A stretch of 64,000 bases of DNA from JBNKWA01 sp050299555 (GTDB lineage Bacteria > Pseudomonadota > Alphaproteobacteria > Rhodobacterales > Rhodobacteraceae), in contig JBNKWA010000077.1 in NCBI GenBank assembly GCA_050299555.1, forward strand, positions 24,647 through 88,646, given 5' to 3'. Every line of letters starts with the position of its first letter. Within the stretch, counting starts at the first letter, position 1. The notes below the pieces were generated by a model. The model had not been told where the DNA came from. It saw only the letters and a list, made by a program, of their open reading frames with translations, and ran no database searches. Below are positions 24,969-33,564 of this stretch, piece after piece. Both the position numbers and the translations under genes were made by a program.

Positions 24969-26531
24969 ATGGCGAACAGAATGACCGATGGCACCGTTTT
25001 TGTGGGTGGCGGTGGAACCGACTACGCCGAGGCGCAGTCGCTGATCCTGAAATACGGCAATCGGCACGGTTTGATTGCCGGCGCTACGGGAACCGGCAAG
25101 ACGGTTACCTTGCAGATCCTTGCCGAAGGACTGTCAGCCGCGGGCGTGCCGGTATTCCTTTCCGACGTAAAGGGCGACGTCTCCGGCATTGCCGCGGCCG
25201 GCAGCCCGGAGCACAAACTTCACGAAAAGCTGGTCGAGCGCGCCAACAAGATCGGACTGCCGGATTATACCTACCGGTCGTTTCCGGTCACCTTCTGGGA
25301 TCTTTTCGGCGAAAAGGGCCATCCGGTCCGGACCACGATCAGCGAGATGGGTCCGCTTCTGCTGTCCCGGCTGCTGGAGCTGAGCGAGGCCCAGGAGGGT
25401 GTTCTCAACATCGCCTTCCGAATTGCCGATGACGAGGGATTGCCGCTGCTCGACCTGAAAGACCTGCGGGCCCTGCTGATCTGGCTCGGCGAGAATGCCA
25501 AGGATGTCTCGCTGAAATACGGCAACGTCACGACCGCTTCCATTGGTGCGATCCAGCGGCGGCTGATCGTTCTGGAGAACCAGGGCGCGGAGCAGTTCTT
25601 TGGCGAGCCGGCGCTGGACCTGACCGACATGATTGCAACCACGGCCGATGGTGAGGGCCGGGTGAACGTGCTGGCCGCGGATCGGCTGATGGGCTCCCCG
25701 CGCCTTTACGCAACGTTCCTTCTGTGGCTTCTGTCCGAGCTTTTCGAGCAGTTGCCCGAGGTGGGCGACCCGGACAGGCCGGTCTTCGTGTTCTTCTTCG
25801 ATGAGGCGCATCTGCTGTTCGAGGATGCCCCCAAGGCGCTGGTCGACAAGGTCGAGCAGGTGGCACGACTGATCCGCTCCAAAGGTGTCGGCGTCTACTT
25901 CATCACCCAGAACCCCGACGACGTGCCGGCGGACATTCTGGGCCAGCTCGGCAACCGGGTGCAGCATGCGCTGCGGGCCTACACGCCACGGGACCAGAAG
26001 GCGCTGCGGGCCGCGGCCGAAACGTTCCGTCCCAACCCGGCCTTCGACACCGAAACCGCGATCCGCGAAGTCGGCACCGGTGAGGCGGTGGTCTCGCTGC
26101 TTGAGAATAAAGGTGTGCCCAGTATCGTCGAGCGTACGCTGATCCGGCCACCCTCGTCACGGCTGGGCCCGCTGGGGGACGACGAGCGCAAGGCAGCGAT
26201 GGCCAAATCCCCGCTGGCAGGGCGCTACGATACCCCGGTCGACCGCGACAGTGCCAGCGAGATGCTGGCCAGGCGCGCTGACAAGGCGGCCGAGGAAGCT
26301 GCCGCGGCCGAGGCGGCGGAAGAGACCCGCGAGTTCAAGAATGCCCGGCGATACGACGACACAAGCTACTCGGGTGGAAGTGTTCGCAGTAGTACGAACC
26401 GCAGCACCAGCCGTTCGCGCAGCGACACCATTGGTGAGACGCTGGTCAAATCGGTGATCAAGACCGCCACCTCGCGCTCCGGCCAACAGTTCATTCGCGG
26501 TGTCCTGGGAAGCCTGTTCAAGTCCCGCTGA
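24969..26531 (+). CDS. HerA-like ATPase (DUF853 family)
   Basis: A 520-residue P-loop ATPase of the DUF853/YjgR family, related to the HerA/FtsK helicases. Walker A is GATGTGKT (38-45) and Walker B is VFVFFFDEAHLLFED. A conserved arginine-containing block (RIRSKGVGVYFITQNPDDVP-like) follows. The C-terminal 90 residues are Ala/Glu- and Ser/Arg-rich and probably flexible. The biochemical role is not established in this family; DNA translocation is inferred from homology. The start could also be the ATG at 24981, which has better spacing from GGGGATGG. Confidence 0.87.
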   Translation: MANRMTDGTVFVGGGGTDYAEAQSLILKYGNRHGLIAGATGTGKTVTLQILAEGLSAAGVPVFLSDVKGDVSGIAAAGSPEHKLHEKLVERANKIGLPDYTYRSFPVTFWDLFGEKGHPVRTTISEMGPLLLSRLLELSEAQEGVLNIAFRIADDEGLPLLDLKDLRALLIWLGENAKDVSLKYGNVTTASIGAIQRRLIVLENQGAEQFFGEPALDLTDMIATTADGEGRVNVLAADRLMGSPRLYATFLLWLLSELFEQLPEVGDPDRPVFVFFFDEAHLLFEDAPKALVDKVEQVARLIRSKGVGVYFITQNPDDVPADILGQLGNRVQHALRAYTPRDQKALRAAAETFRPNPAFDTETAIREVGTGEAVVSLLENKGVPSIVERTLIRPPSSRLGPLGDDERKAAMAKSPLAGRYDTPVDRDSASEMLARRADKAAEEAAAAEAAEETREFKNARRYDDTSYSGGSVRSSTNRSTSRSRSDTIGETLVKSVIKTATSRSGQQFIRGVLGSLFKSR

Positions 26532-26590
26532 CCGGCGGATTCCGGCGTCCGGATTCGGCCAGATTACACCCGATTTCGGCCCCCTGACCA

Positions 26591-26670
26591 AGCGTCCCCA
26601 TGGGGACGCTATGTCAAGCCATTGATAATATTATGTAAAAGTGTTAACGCCGATGGGGACACGTGGGGAC
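26591..26670 (+). repeat. Intergenic palindrome element, copy B (best preserved)
   Basis: It begins with a perfect 20-bp palindrome AGCGTCCCCATGGGGACGCT (26591-26610), followed by TGTCAAG, an A+T-rich core with TTGATAATATTATG and AAAAGTGTTAACG, and two TGGGGAC boxes separated by ACG. The core is strikingly A+T-rich for this genome. It lies between two convergent genes, the HerA-like ATPase and the CNNM/CBS protein. Confidence 0.8.
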
Positions 26671-26719
26671 AGGGCCCCCGCAGAGCCGATGGCGGGGTGG
26701 ATTGCCGCGCCCGATCCGG

Positions 26720-28018
26720 TCAGCCCAGCTTTCTCAGCCGCAGCCGCGTCAGGCGGTTCTTTTCGCGCTCAAGCACCTCGATGCGGAAGCCGTGGAAGCT
26801 GAACACCTGCCCGGCGGTGGGGATGGTCTGCGCCTCGTGGATCACCAGTCCGGCAATGGTATTGGCTTCCGTGTCGGGCAGAGCCCACTCGCAGGCCCGG
26901 TTGAGGTCCCTGATCGTCATCGACCCATCGACGGTGACCGTGCCGTCGCGCTCGCGCTTGACGGTTGTCCCGGCGGTATCGTGCTCGTCGGCGATCTCGC
27001 CAACAATTTCCTCGAGAATGTCCTCGAGCGTGATCAGCCCGCTCAGTGCGCCGTACTCGTCGACAACCAGGGCGAAGTGGCTGCGCCGTCGCAGGAACTC
27101 GCGCATCTGGTCGTCAAGAGTGGTGGTTTCCGGGACGAAATAGGGCTTCATCGCCACCTGCATGACGTCGAAACTGTCAAGCGCGCCGCCGCTGGTCAGT
27201 AGCTTGTGCACCGCGCGCAGCAGGTCCTTGGCGTGCAGCACGCCGACGATGTTCTCTTGGTCGTCGCGGTAGATCGGCAGGCGGGTGTAGGGCGAGCCGA
27301 GCGCCTGCTCGAGAATCGCCGCGGGCGGGGTGTCCACGTCGATCATCTCGATCGACTGGCGGTGCAGCATGATCTCCTCAACCTCTCGCTCGCCGAGATC
27401 GAGAGCGCCGAGGAGCCTGTCGCGGTCGGCCTTTTCCACCGCACCCTCGGAGTGGTGCAGCGCAATCGCGCCCGCCAATTCGTCGCGTGCTGAAAGCACA
27501 TGGGCGCTGGGGTCGGTCTCGACGCCGACGGCGCCCAGCATCCAGTTGACAAGGGCCCGAACCAGGGTGACGACAGGCGAAAGCGCCAGCACCACCACCT
27601 GCACCGGCTGGGCGACCATGCGCGAGGCGCGCTCGGGATTGGTGATGGCATAGGTCTTCGGCATGACCTCCGAAAAGACCAGCACAAGCGCCGTCATCAC
27701 CACGGTGGCCACCGCCACACCGCTATCACCCATCAGCCGGGTGAACAGGCTGGTCGCCAGTGCCGCCGACAGGATGTTGACGATATTGTTGCCCAGCAGC
27801 ACCGAGCCGATCAGCCGCTCGCTGTCCTCGGTCAGCTTCAAGGCAGTCTCGGCGCCCCCTTCGCCGCGATCGGCCATCGAGCGCAGCTTGCCGCGGTTCG
27901 ACGCGGTCAGGGCCGTTTCCGAGCCGGAGAAGAAGGCAGACAGCATCAGCAGCACCAGGATGGCGATGCCGGTTCCCCACACGGCCAATCCGCCGACCAT
28001 TGCATCGCCCGTATCCAT
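26720..28018 (-). CDS. CNNM/CorC-type transporter-associated protein (HlyC/CorC family)
   Basis: A 432-residue protein with three parts: an N-terminal CNNM membrane domain (about 1-195) with LMLSAFFSGSETALTASN, a pair of CBS domains (about 205-335; TRLPIYRDDQENIVGVLHAKDLL), and a C-terminal CorC_HlyC/transporter-associated domain (GTVTVDGSMTIRDLNRACEW). Such proteins are linked to Mg2+/Co2+ efflux. The start is set at 28018, just before the first membrane segment. It is transcribed towards the palindrome element copy B. A longer open frame upstream has no domain support. Confidence 0.88.
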   Translation of the reverse strand: MDTGDAMVGGLAVWGTGIAILVLLMLSAFFSGSETALTASNRGKLRSMADRGEGGAETALKLTEDSERLIGSVLLGNNIVNILSAALATSLFTRLMGDSGVAVATVVMTALVLVFSEVMPKTYAITNPERASRMVAQPVQVVVLALSPVVTLVRALVNWMLGAVGVETDPSAHVLSARDELAGAIALHHSEGAVEKADRDRLLGALDLGEREVEEIMLHRQSIEMIDVDTPPAAILEQALGSPYTRLPIYRDDQENIVGVLHAKDLLRAVHKLLTSGGALDSFDVMQVAMKPYFVPETTTLDDQMREFLRRRSHFALVVDEYGALSGLITLEDILEEIVGEIADEHDTAGTTVKRERDGTVTVDGSMTIRDLNRACEWALPDTEANTIAGLVIHEAQTIPTAGQVFSFHGFRIEVLEREKNRLTRLRLRKLG

Positions 28019-28214
28019 GCTCACGCCCGTATCTGTTGCAGCCAGGCCCGTGCGGGCCTCTAACTCTCGTATGAGCGCGAAGGATAGCGGATACAAGGTG
28101 CCGGCGCCGCGGGATTTTGGACAGATCGATGGTCCGGAGCTGCTGTTCGGCGGCGCGTATTGACGCGCTGGTGGCCCAGCGAGGAGACGCTGCCGCCCGA
28201 GTTGCGGCGCAGCG

Positions 28215-29150
28215 CTATTGTTTCGCCAGCGGGTGGTGCTCCAGCACCAGTGCCTTGAGGCGCTCTTCCACCACGTGCGTGTAGATCTCGGTGGTGGCGA
28301 CGCTGGCATGGCCAAGCAGCGTCTGAATGGTCCGCAAGTCCGCGCCGTGGGCGAGAAGATGGGTTGCAAAGGCGTGACGAAGCGCGTGCGGCGTCAGTCG
28401 CTCGGGCGGGATGCCCGCTGTCGGCGCGATCTCCTTGACCAGCCCGTGAAAACGGACCCGAGTCAGGTGCCCGGCCTTGCCGAAGGACGGGAACAGAAAG
28501 ACCGAGCGCCGGCCGCCCTGGGCCAGCGCCGCGTCCTCGGCAGCGTCACGCGCGACCAGCCAGGTCGCTGTAGCCGCACGGGCCGGCACCGACAACGGGA
28601 CCATGCGCTCGCGCCCGCCCTTGCCCCTGACCAGGATCATCGCCGGATCGCCGCGCACTGCCGCCACCGGCAGCGACACCAGTTCGCTCACCCTCAGCCC
28701 GGTCGCATACAGCAGCTCGAACAGGCAGGCATTGCGCAGGCGCTCGTTCTCGTTGCGGCCATGTGTATGGGCTGCGGCTAGGAGGCGCGACACTTCCTTC
28801 TCGCCCAGGGTGACCGGCAATTTGCGCACCGGCTTGGGGCCGCTGAGCCGGGCTGCGGGGTTGTCGGTGCGCAGCCCCTCCTCATAGAGAAAGCGGAACA
28901 ACCCGCGTATGGCCGACAGGCGCCGCGCCCGCGTTGCCGCCGACAGGTCCTCGGCCAGCATGGCGCTTGCATAGTCCTCGATGGCGGCCTGGTCGGTGTG
29001 CTTCAGGCCGCTGTCCCGCATCGTCAGATAGGCGGTAAAGTCCCTCAGGTCGCGGCCATAGGCCAGGATCGTATTGCGCGCAGCGTTGCGCTCGGCCTGG
29101 ATTGCATCGAGAAACAAGGCCACCCACCCCAGGTCCGCATTGGAACTCAT
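28215..29150 (-). CDS. xerD: Tyrosine recombinase XerD
   Basis: A 311-residue tyrosine recombinase that resolves chromosome dimers at dif together with XerC. The SAM-like N-terminal domain (FLDAIQAERNAARNTILAYG) precedes the catalytic domain. The active-site residues appear in ATGLRVSEL (Arg), VRGKGGRERMVPL (Lys), HALRHAFATHLL (His/Arg), LLGHASVATTEIYTHV (His and the Tyr nucleophile). It overlaps the upstream unknown secreted-protein gene by 4 bp. The full set of catalytic residues and its chromosomal setting argue for the housekeeping enzyme and not a phage integrase. Confidence 0.93.
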   Translation of the reverse strand: MSSNADLGWVALFLDAIQAERNAARNTILAYGRDLRDFTAYLTMRDSGLKHTDQAAIEDYASAMLAEDLSAATRARRLSAIRGLFRFLYEEGLRTDNPAARLSGPKPVRKLPVTLGEKEVSRLLAAAHTHGRNENERLRNACLFELLYATGLRVSELVSLPVAAVRGDPAMILVRGKGGRERMVPLSVPARAATATWLVARDAAEDAALAQGGRRSVFLFPSFGKAGHLTRVRFHGLVKEIAPTAGIPPERLTPHALRHAFATHLLAHGADLRTIQTLLGHASVATTEIYTHVVEERLKALVLEHHPLAKQ

Positions 29151-30706
29151 GCCTCGTCCTGCAGCAGCAGCATTTCCAGCGCCACCCGCCGCGCCTGGCG
29201 CTCCAGCCCGCCCTGTCGCAGGGCATAAAGCGCGGCCTCCAGATCGCCGGGGTCGGTTGACAGCCCGGTGTCAAGAAGCCCCAGTGCACCGATCAGCGCC
29301 TCCCCGAAGCGCGATCCGAAAAGCGATGCCAGCTGCTCGGCCTCCACTGTGGGTGGATCGATGGCGGTCAGCCCGGTGATCACCGCCCGCTCGACTTCGC
29401 CAAAGGTCGTCGTGCCCGGCAGTGGCCCGGAACCTTCGGCTAGGGCCTGCAGCAAGCGCTCCGATGGTGTCGGTGAGGTCCGCTGCCAGCGCTGGGCGGC
29501 GCCCGGGTCCGCGGCCAGCAGCAGCAGCGTGTGGACCAGGCCGATGTCTTCGTCAGGAAATCCGTCGCGGGGCAACGCCTTCAGGGCCTGCCGGTAAGCG
29601 TGCGCAAAGGCGTCGCGCAGGCCATTCGCCGAAAACAGCCGGTCGGCAACTTCCAGCTCTGCGGCAACCGCAGCGACCTTGCCGGTCGCCAGGGCCGTGT
29701 CCAGCCGCTGCACGGCCGCGGCGCGATCCCACACGCCGCCCGATGCCGCCGGCCGCCCGGCGCGATAGGCCGCAAAAAGCGGTGCCTCGGGAATCGCGCC
29801 GCTTCGGACCAGACGCTCGGCCGCCAGCATCCGGCTGCGAATCGGCGCGTGCTCCGGCAGGTCGAGATGCAGAAAGGCGTTCGGAACGGTGCCGGCGCCG
29901 CGCGGCAGGGCCACCGCCTCCCGGATGCTCAGCTCCAGCGGCGTCATCGGGTCCGAGGGCGGTGGCGCTTCTGTGCCCTCGAAAAGCTGTGGATCCAGAA
30001 ACCGCGCCAGCAGTTCCTCCTGATCAGCGCCGATCTCTCCGATGTCGTGCCCGAGCTTCAGGGTCAGCGCGGCCGCCTTCCAGTCGCCCAGCCGTGCCAG
30101 GCAATAGACCCGTGCGGGAAGAGTGGGCGACAGCGACGGACTGTCGCCGAGCATCGAGCAGTATTCGTCCTGATGCCCGGTCAGCAGGCCGATGTCGAAG
30201 CCCCGCCGGAACAGCGCCGGGTCGGTTGGCCCGGCCTCGTCGATCAGTGCCTCGGCATTGTCGAGGTCGCCGATCTGAATCAGTCGGTCGATGCGCGCCA
30301 GCAGCAGTAGCGGACGCCCCGCACTGCTGGCCGGAGCATCGGTGCGTGCCAACAGCAGTTGCTTGAACAGTGCCTGTGCCGCGGGAACGCCGTCGGCGCG
30401 ATGGTTCAGGATCAGCGCTCGCGCCCGCAGGGCCGAAGTGCCGCCCCAGACATCTTCGGGAAAGCCGGTCTGGGCGGGGGTAAGCAGCCCCAGCCCGTCG
30501 CGGTTGACCCCGTCGAGAACTGCAACGCTGATCTCCGTCTCACCCTCGGCGGGTTTGGGCAGTTCCGGCGGCGCGGTGCGGACGCTTTCGGTCAGCCATG
30601 GAATCGCGCTGCGCGGCCCCTCCGCCAACGCGCTGCCAACGCCGATCGCCGAGGCGAACATCACCAGGGGCAGGGCCCACACGCTAGGCACGCCTGGCAC
30701 GGCCAC
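29147..30706 (-). CDS. Exported helical-repeat protein of unknown function
   Basis: A 519-residue protein that I do not recognise beyond its form. I place the start at a GTG (30706), which opens a signal peptide (VPSVWALPLVMFASAIGVGSALA) and lies 2 bp after the stop of a 46-codon membrane-protein gene. The mature part is almost entirely helical, Leu/Ala-rich, with TPR-like pairs (ALFKQLLLARTDAP, LARIDRLIQIGDLDNAEALID, YCLARLGDWKAAALTLKLG). It is likely a periplasmic scaffold or protein-interaction factor. It overlaps xerD by 4 bp, so the three genes form an operon. Confidence 0.7.
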   Translation of the reverse strand: MAVPGVPSVWALPLVMFASAIGVGSALAEGPRSAIPWLTESVRTAPPELPKPAEGETEISVAVLDGVNRDGLGLLTPAQTGFPEDVWGGTSALRARALILNHRADGVPAAQALFKQLLLARTDAPASSAGRPLLLLARIDRLIQIGDLDNAEALIDEAGPTDPALFRRGFDIGLLTGHQDEYCSMLGDSPSLSPTLPARVYCLARLGDWKAAALTLKLGHDIGEIGADQEELLARFLDPQLFEGTEAPPPSDPMTPLELSIREAVALPRGAGTVPNAFLHLDLPEHAPIRSRMLAAERLVRSGAIPEAPLFAAYRAGRPAASGGVWDRAAAVQRLDTALATGKVAAVAAELEVADRLFSANGLRDAFAHAYRQALKALPRDGFPDEDIGLVHTLLLLAADPGAAQRWQRTSPTPSERLLQALAEGSGPLPGTTTFGEVERAVITGLTAIDPPTVEAEQLASLFGSRFGEALIGALGLLDTGLSTDPGDLEAALYALRQGGLERQARRVALEMLLLQDEA

Positions 30707-30708
30707 AC

Positions 30709-30849
30709 TCAACCGCCGGCGCTGGACGGCGAGACCGGGACCACGATCTCCCGCTGCGGCGGCGGCAGTTCCGAAAAGATGGCATAGCCAACCACCCCGA
30801 CACCGACCAGTATGGCCAGGTAGAAAAGATACCTGAGCAGCCGCCCCAT
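30709..30849 (-). CDS. Small single-pass membrane protein (46 aa)
   Basis: A 46-codon gene reading MGRLLRYLFYLAILVGVGVV then GYAIFSELPPPQREIVVPVS and a short tail. It has a basic N-terminus, one transmembrane helix (about 7-25) and a short Pro-rich exterior. An ATG start, the 2-bp gap to the following GTG-started exported-protein gene, and the sensible membrane topology support it as real. Its function is unknown. The co-transcribed exported protein suggests that the two work together at the inner membrane. Confidence 0.7.
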   Translation of the reverse strand: MGRLLRYLFYLAILVGVGVVGYAIFSELPPPQREIVVPVSPSSAGG

Positions 30850-30955
30850 CGCCTTGCCTCTCGCGCGGGATCTCGTGGTCCCGCTGCTTGTTTCTGCGGT
30901 GGAACTTAGCCGCTTGCATGGTTTACATCAATGCCAAGCGGGCTGACGGAGCGGT

Positions 30956-31582
30956 ATGGGGCAGCGAGGCGCAATCGGCGGCGGAGCGAGCGGGTCCGGT
31001 GGCGGGGCAGGCCTCGGCAGGTCGATCGTTCTGGTCGGCCTCATGGGCGCCGGCAAGACCTCGGTCGGCCGTCGCCTGGCGGCCACTCTTGGCGTGCCCT
31101 TCGTCGACTCCGATGCCGAGATCGAAAAGGCCGCCGGCATGGCGATCGGCGACATCTTCGAGCGCTTCGGCGAGGCGGATTTCCGTGCCGGCGAACGCAA
31201 GGTGATCCTCCGACTCCTGGGTGAGCCGCCGGCGGTGATCGCCACCGGCGGCGGCGCCTTCATGTCGGGTGAGACGCGGGCGGCCGTCGCCGAAAAGGCG
31301 ACATCCGTTTGGCTCGACGCGGCGCTCGACGTGCTGTGGGAGCGGGTCAAGGACAAGCCCCATCGGCCGCTCCTGCGGGCTCCGCAGCCGCGGCAGGTGC
31401 TGGCCGAACTTCTCGCTCATCGCTCACCCATCTACGCACTCGCCGACGTCCGGATCGAATCGCAGGCCGGGGTGCCTCATGACGAGATGGTTCGGGCCAT
31501 CCTCGCCGGCATCGCCACCCATGACGGGGCCAATCCCGGGCGCGGCCCCACCCTTTTGCAAAGTCCAGCCAATGCCAACTGA
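30956..31582 (+). CDS. aroK: Shikimate kinase
   Basis: A 208-residue shikimate kinase with a Gly/Ser-rich N-terminal extension of about 20 residues before IVLVGLMGAGKTSVGRRLA (P-loop about 28-35). The shikimate-binding DSDAEIEKAAGM and the ATP-lid arginines in KPHRPLLRAPQP are present. It phosphorylates shikimate in aromatic amino-acid synthesis. It overlaps aroB by 11 bp, the typical aroK-aroB arrangement. The exact start is uncertain because of the unusual N-terminus. Confidence 0.93.
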   Translation: MGQRGAIGGGASGSGGGAGLGRSIVLVGLMGAGKTSVGRRLAATLGVPFVDSDAEIEKAAGMAIGDIFERFGEADFRAGERKVILRLLGEPPAVIATGGGAFMSGETRAAVAEKATSVWLDAALDVLWERVKDKPHRPLLRAPQPRQVLAELLAHRSPIYALADVRIESQAGVPHDEMVRAILAGIATHDGANPGRGPTLLQSPANAN

Positions 31583-32696
31583 GATACTGACCGTCGCCCT
31601 CGGCGACCGCGCCTATCCCATCCATATCGGCTCAGAGCTGCTGCGAGAGGCCGGGCAACTCATCAGGACCGTCCTGCGTGGCCGCAAGGTGGCGGTCATT
31701 ACCGACGAGACCGTGGCGGCGCTGCACCTGCCGGCGCTGACCGCCTCGCTGACGGCGGCCGGTCTTGGCAGCGACGCTCTGACCCTTCCGGCCGGCGAAA
31801 GGACCAAGGGCTGGGATGGGCTGCAGCGGACCGTGGAGTGGCTGATCGCGCGGAAGATCGGGCGCGACGATCTGGTCGTGGCTCTGGGCGGTGGCGTGAT
31901 CGGCGACCTTGCCGGTTTCGCCGCGGCGTTGCTGCGCCGCGGCGTGGACTTCGTGCAGGTGCCGACGACTCTCCTGGCGCAGGTGGACAGCTCCGTCGGC
32001 GGCAAGACCGGCATCAACTCGCCCATGGGCAAGAACCTGATCGGCGCCTTCCATCAGCCGAGGATGGTGATCGCGGACACCGGTGTCCTCGGTACCCTTG
32101 GCCGACGGGAGTTCCTCGCCGGCTACGGCGAAGTGGTCAAGTACGGGCTGCTCGGCGACGCTGCGTTCTTCGACTGGCTCGAGATCGAAGGGCCGGCAAT
32201 GCTGGCTGGCGGGCTCGGCGCCCGCATCCACGCTGTCCGCCGGTCCTGCGAGATGAAGGCCGAGATCGTCGCCCGTGACGAGACCGAGCAGGGCGACCGG
32301 GCGCTGCTCAACCTCGGCCACACCTTCGCCCATGCACTAGAGGCGGCGACCGGCTATTCCGACCGGCTCCTGCACGGCGAGGCGGTGGCGATCGGCTGCC
32401 AACTGGCCTTCGACCTGTCCGCGCGCATGGGGCTCTGCCCGCAGGAGGAGCCGGCGCGGATCGCCGCGCATTTCGCCGCCATGGGCATGAAGCACGGCCT
32501 CGCCGACATCCCGGGCGAGCTGCCCGACTCGCAGGGGCTGATCGCGCTGATGGGGCAGGACAAGAAAGTGAAAGACGGAGAGCTGACCTTCATCCTCGCC
32601 CGCGGAATCGGCGAGGCCTTCATCACCCGCGCGGTCGACCCCGGTCGGCTACGCACGCTGCTGGACGACGCCCTGGCGACGCGACAGGGCGCCTGA
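31572..32696 (+). CDS. aroB: 3-dehydroquinate synthase
   Basis: A 374-residue dehydroquinate synthase, step two of the shikimate pathway. The NAD-binding ALGGGVIGDLAGFAAALLRRG, the QVPTTLLAQVDSSVGGKTGI motif with substrate and metal residues, and the Zn ligands in LNLGHTFAHALEAATG and LLHGEAVAIG are all present. The start at 31572 lies inside the aroK 3' end. The 3' end overlaps a convergent EamA-family gene by 48 bp. Confidence 0.96.
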   Translation: MPTEILTVALGDRAYPIHIGSELLREAGQLIRTVLRGRKVAVITDETVAALHLPALTASLTAAGLGSDALTLPAGERTKGWDGLQRTVEWLIARKIGRDDLVVALGGGVIGDLAGFAAALLRRGVDFVQVPTTLLAQVDSSVGGKTGINSPMGKNLIGAFHQPRMVIADTGVLGTLGRREFLAGYGEVVKYGLLGDAAFFDWLEIEGPAMLAGGLGARIHAVRRSCEMKAEIVARDETEQGDRALLNLGHTFAHALEAATGYSDRLLHGEAVAIGCQLAFDLSARMGLCPQEEPARIAAHFAAMGMKHGLADIPGELPDSQGLIALMGQDKKVKDGELTFILARGIGEAFITRAVDPGRLRTLLDDALATRQGA

Positions 32697-33557
32697 CGCG
32701 AGCGCCACGCCGACAGCGACGATCATGATACCGGTGCCCTTCAGCCAGCCGATCGGCTCGGCGAGGAACAGCCAGCCGCCGAGCGCGGCAAGGACCGGCA
32801 CCAGCGCTGCGAAGGCCGCGACCTGGCTGGGGCCGAAAGCCCTGACGGCAACGAAATAGGTGATGGTGGCGACAAAACCCGACAGAACGCCCTGAAACAG
32901 CGTCTGAAGCAGTACGAAACCAAGCGGCGCGGCGCCGAAATGCATGCCGTTGACGATGCCGAGCGCCAGAAAGGCCAGCGTCGACCAGAAGGCGATCATC
33001 GCCGCCGCCGGCAGCGGCTCCAGCGGGGCAATCCGAAAGCGCACCGTGTAGATCGCCCAGGCAAACGAGGCGGTCAGAAACAGCAGATGCCCGCGCCATG
33101 CCCCGCTGCCGGCATGGCTCAGCGCCTCCCAGCCGCCGACCGCAAGGGCGCCGGTCAGGATCAGCGCCAGGCCAAGCAGCCTCAGTCCGCGCAGTCGCTC
33201 GCCGAGGAACAGCGCCGACAGGATCGCGACGAAGAACGGCAGCATGGATGGCGTGAAGACCCCCGAATCGGCCACGGGGGCGAATTTCAGCCCGGTGGCC
33301 AGAAGCCCGACAAAGCCGAATCCGCCGAGAATCCCTATGCCCAGCAGCTCGCGCCAGCCGGCGCCGCGGGGCAGGGGACCATGGCGCATCAGCACCGGCG
33401 ACAACAGCAGCAGCGCCGGGGCGAAGCGCATCAATCCCACCTCGGCAATGCCGAGCTTCGTGGTCACCGTCGCCCGCGCGGCTACGAGATAGCCCGCCCA
33501 TATGACAATGGTCAGCGCAAGGGCGCCCCAGGCCCTGAGGGATGGCGACGATGACAT
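32649..33557 (-). CDS. EamA/DMT-family permease
   Basis: A 302-residue membrane protein with ten predicted helices in two EamA repeats (WAGYLVAARATVTTKLG near the start; ASFAWAIYTVRFR opening repeat two). Drug/metabolite-transporter members export amino acids, nucleosides or other metabolites; the substrate cannot be read here. Its 3' end overlaps that of aroB by 48 bp on the opposite strand, which makes the transcripts antisense to each other. It starts 8 bp after the end of the radical SAM gene, so the two may share a message. Confidence 0.85.
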   Translation of the reverse strand: MSSSPSLRAWGALALTIVIWAGYLVAARATVTTKLGIAEVGLMRFAPALLLLSPVLMRHGPLPRGAGWRELLGIGILGGFGFVGLLATGLKFAPVADSGVFTPSMLPFFVAILSALFLGERLRGLRLLGLALILTGALAVGGWEALSHAGSGAWRGHLLFLTASFAWAIYTVRFRIAPLEPLPAAAMIAFWSTLAFLALGIVNGMHFGAAPLGFVLLQTLFQGVLSGFVATITYFVAVRAFGPSQVAAFAALVPVLAALGGWLFLAEPIGWLKGTGIMIVAVGVALASGALSRRQGVVQQRA

Positions 33558-33564
33558 GATCGGT

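Noticed and set aside
28215..29150. Phage integrase at 28-29 kb
   Set aside because: Full-length XerD features, housekeeping neighbours and no att site or phage genes nearby.
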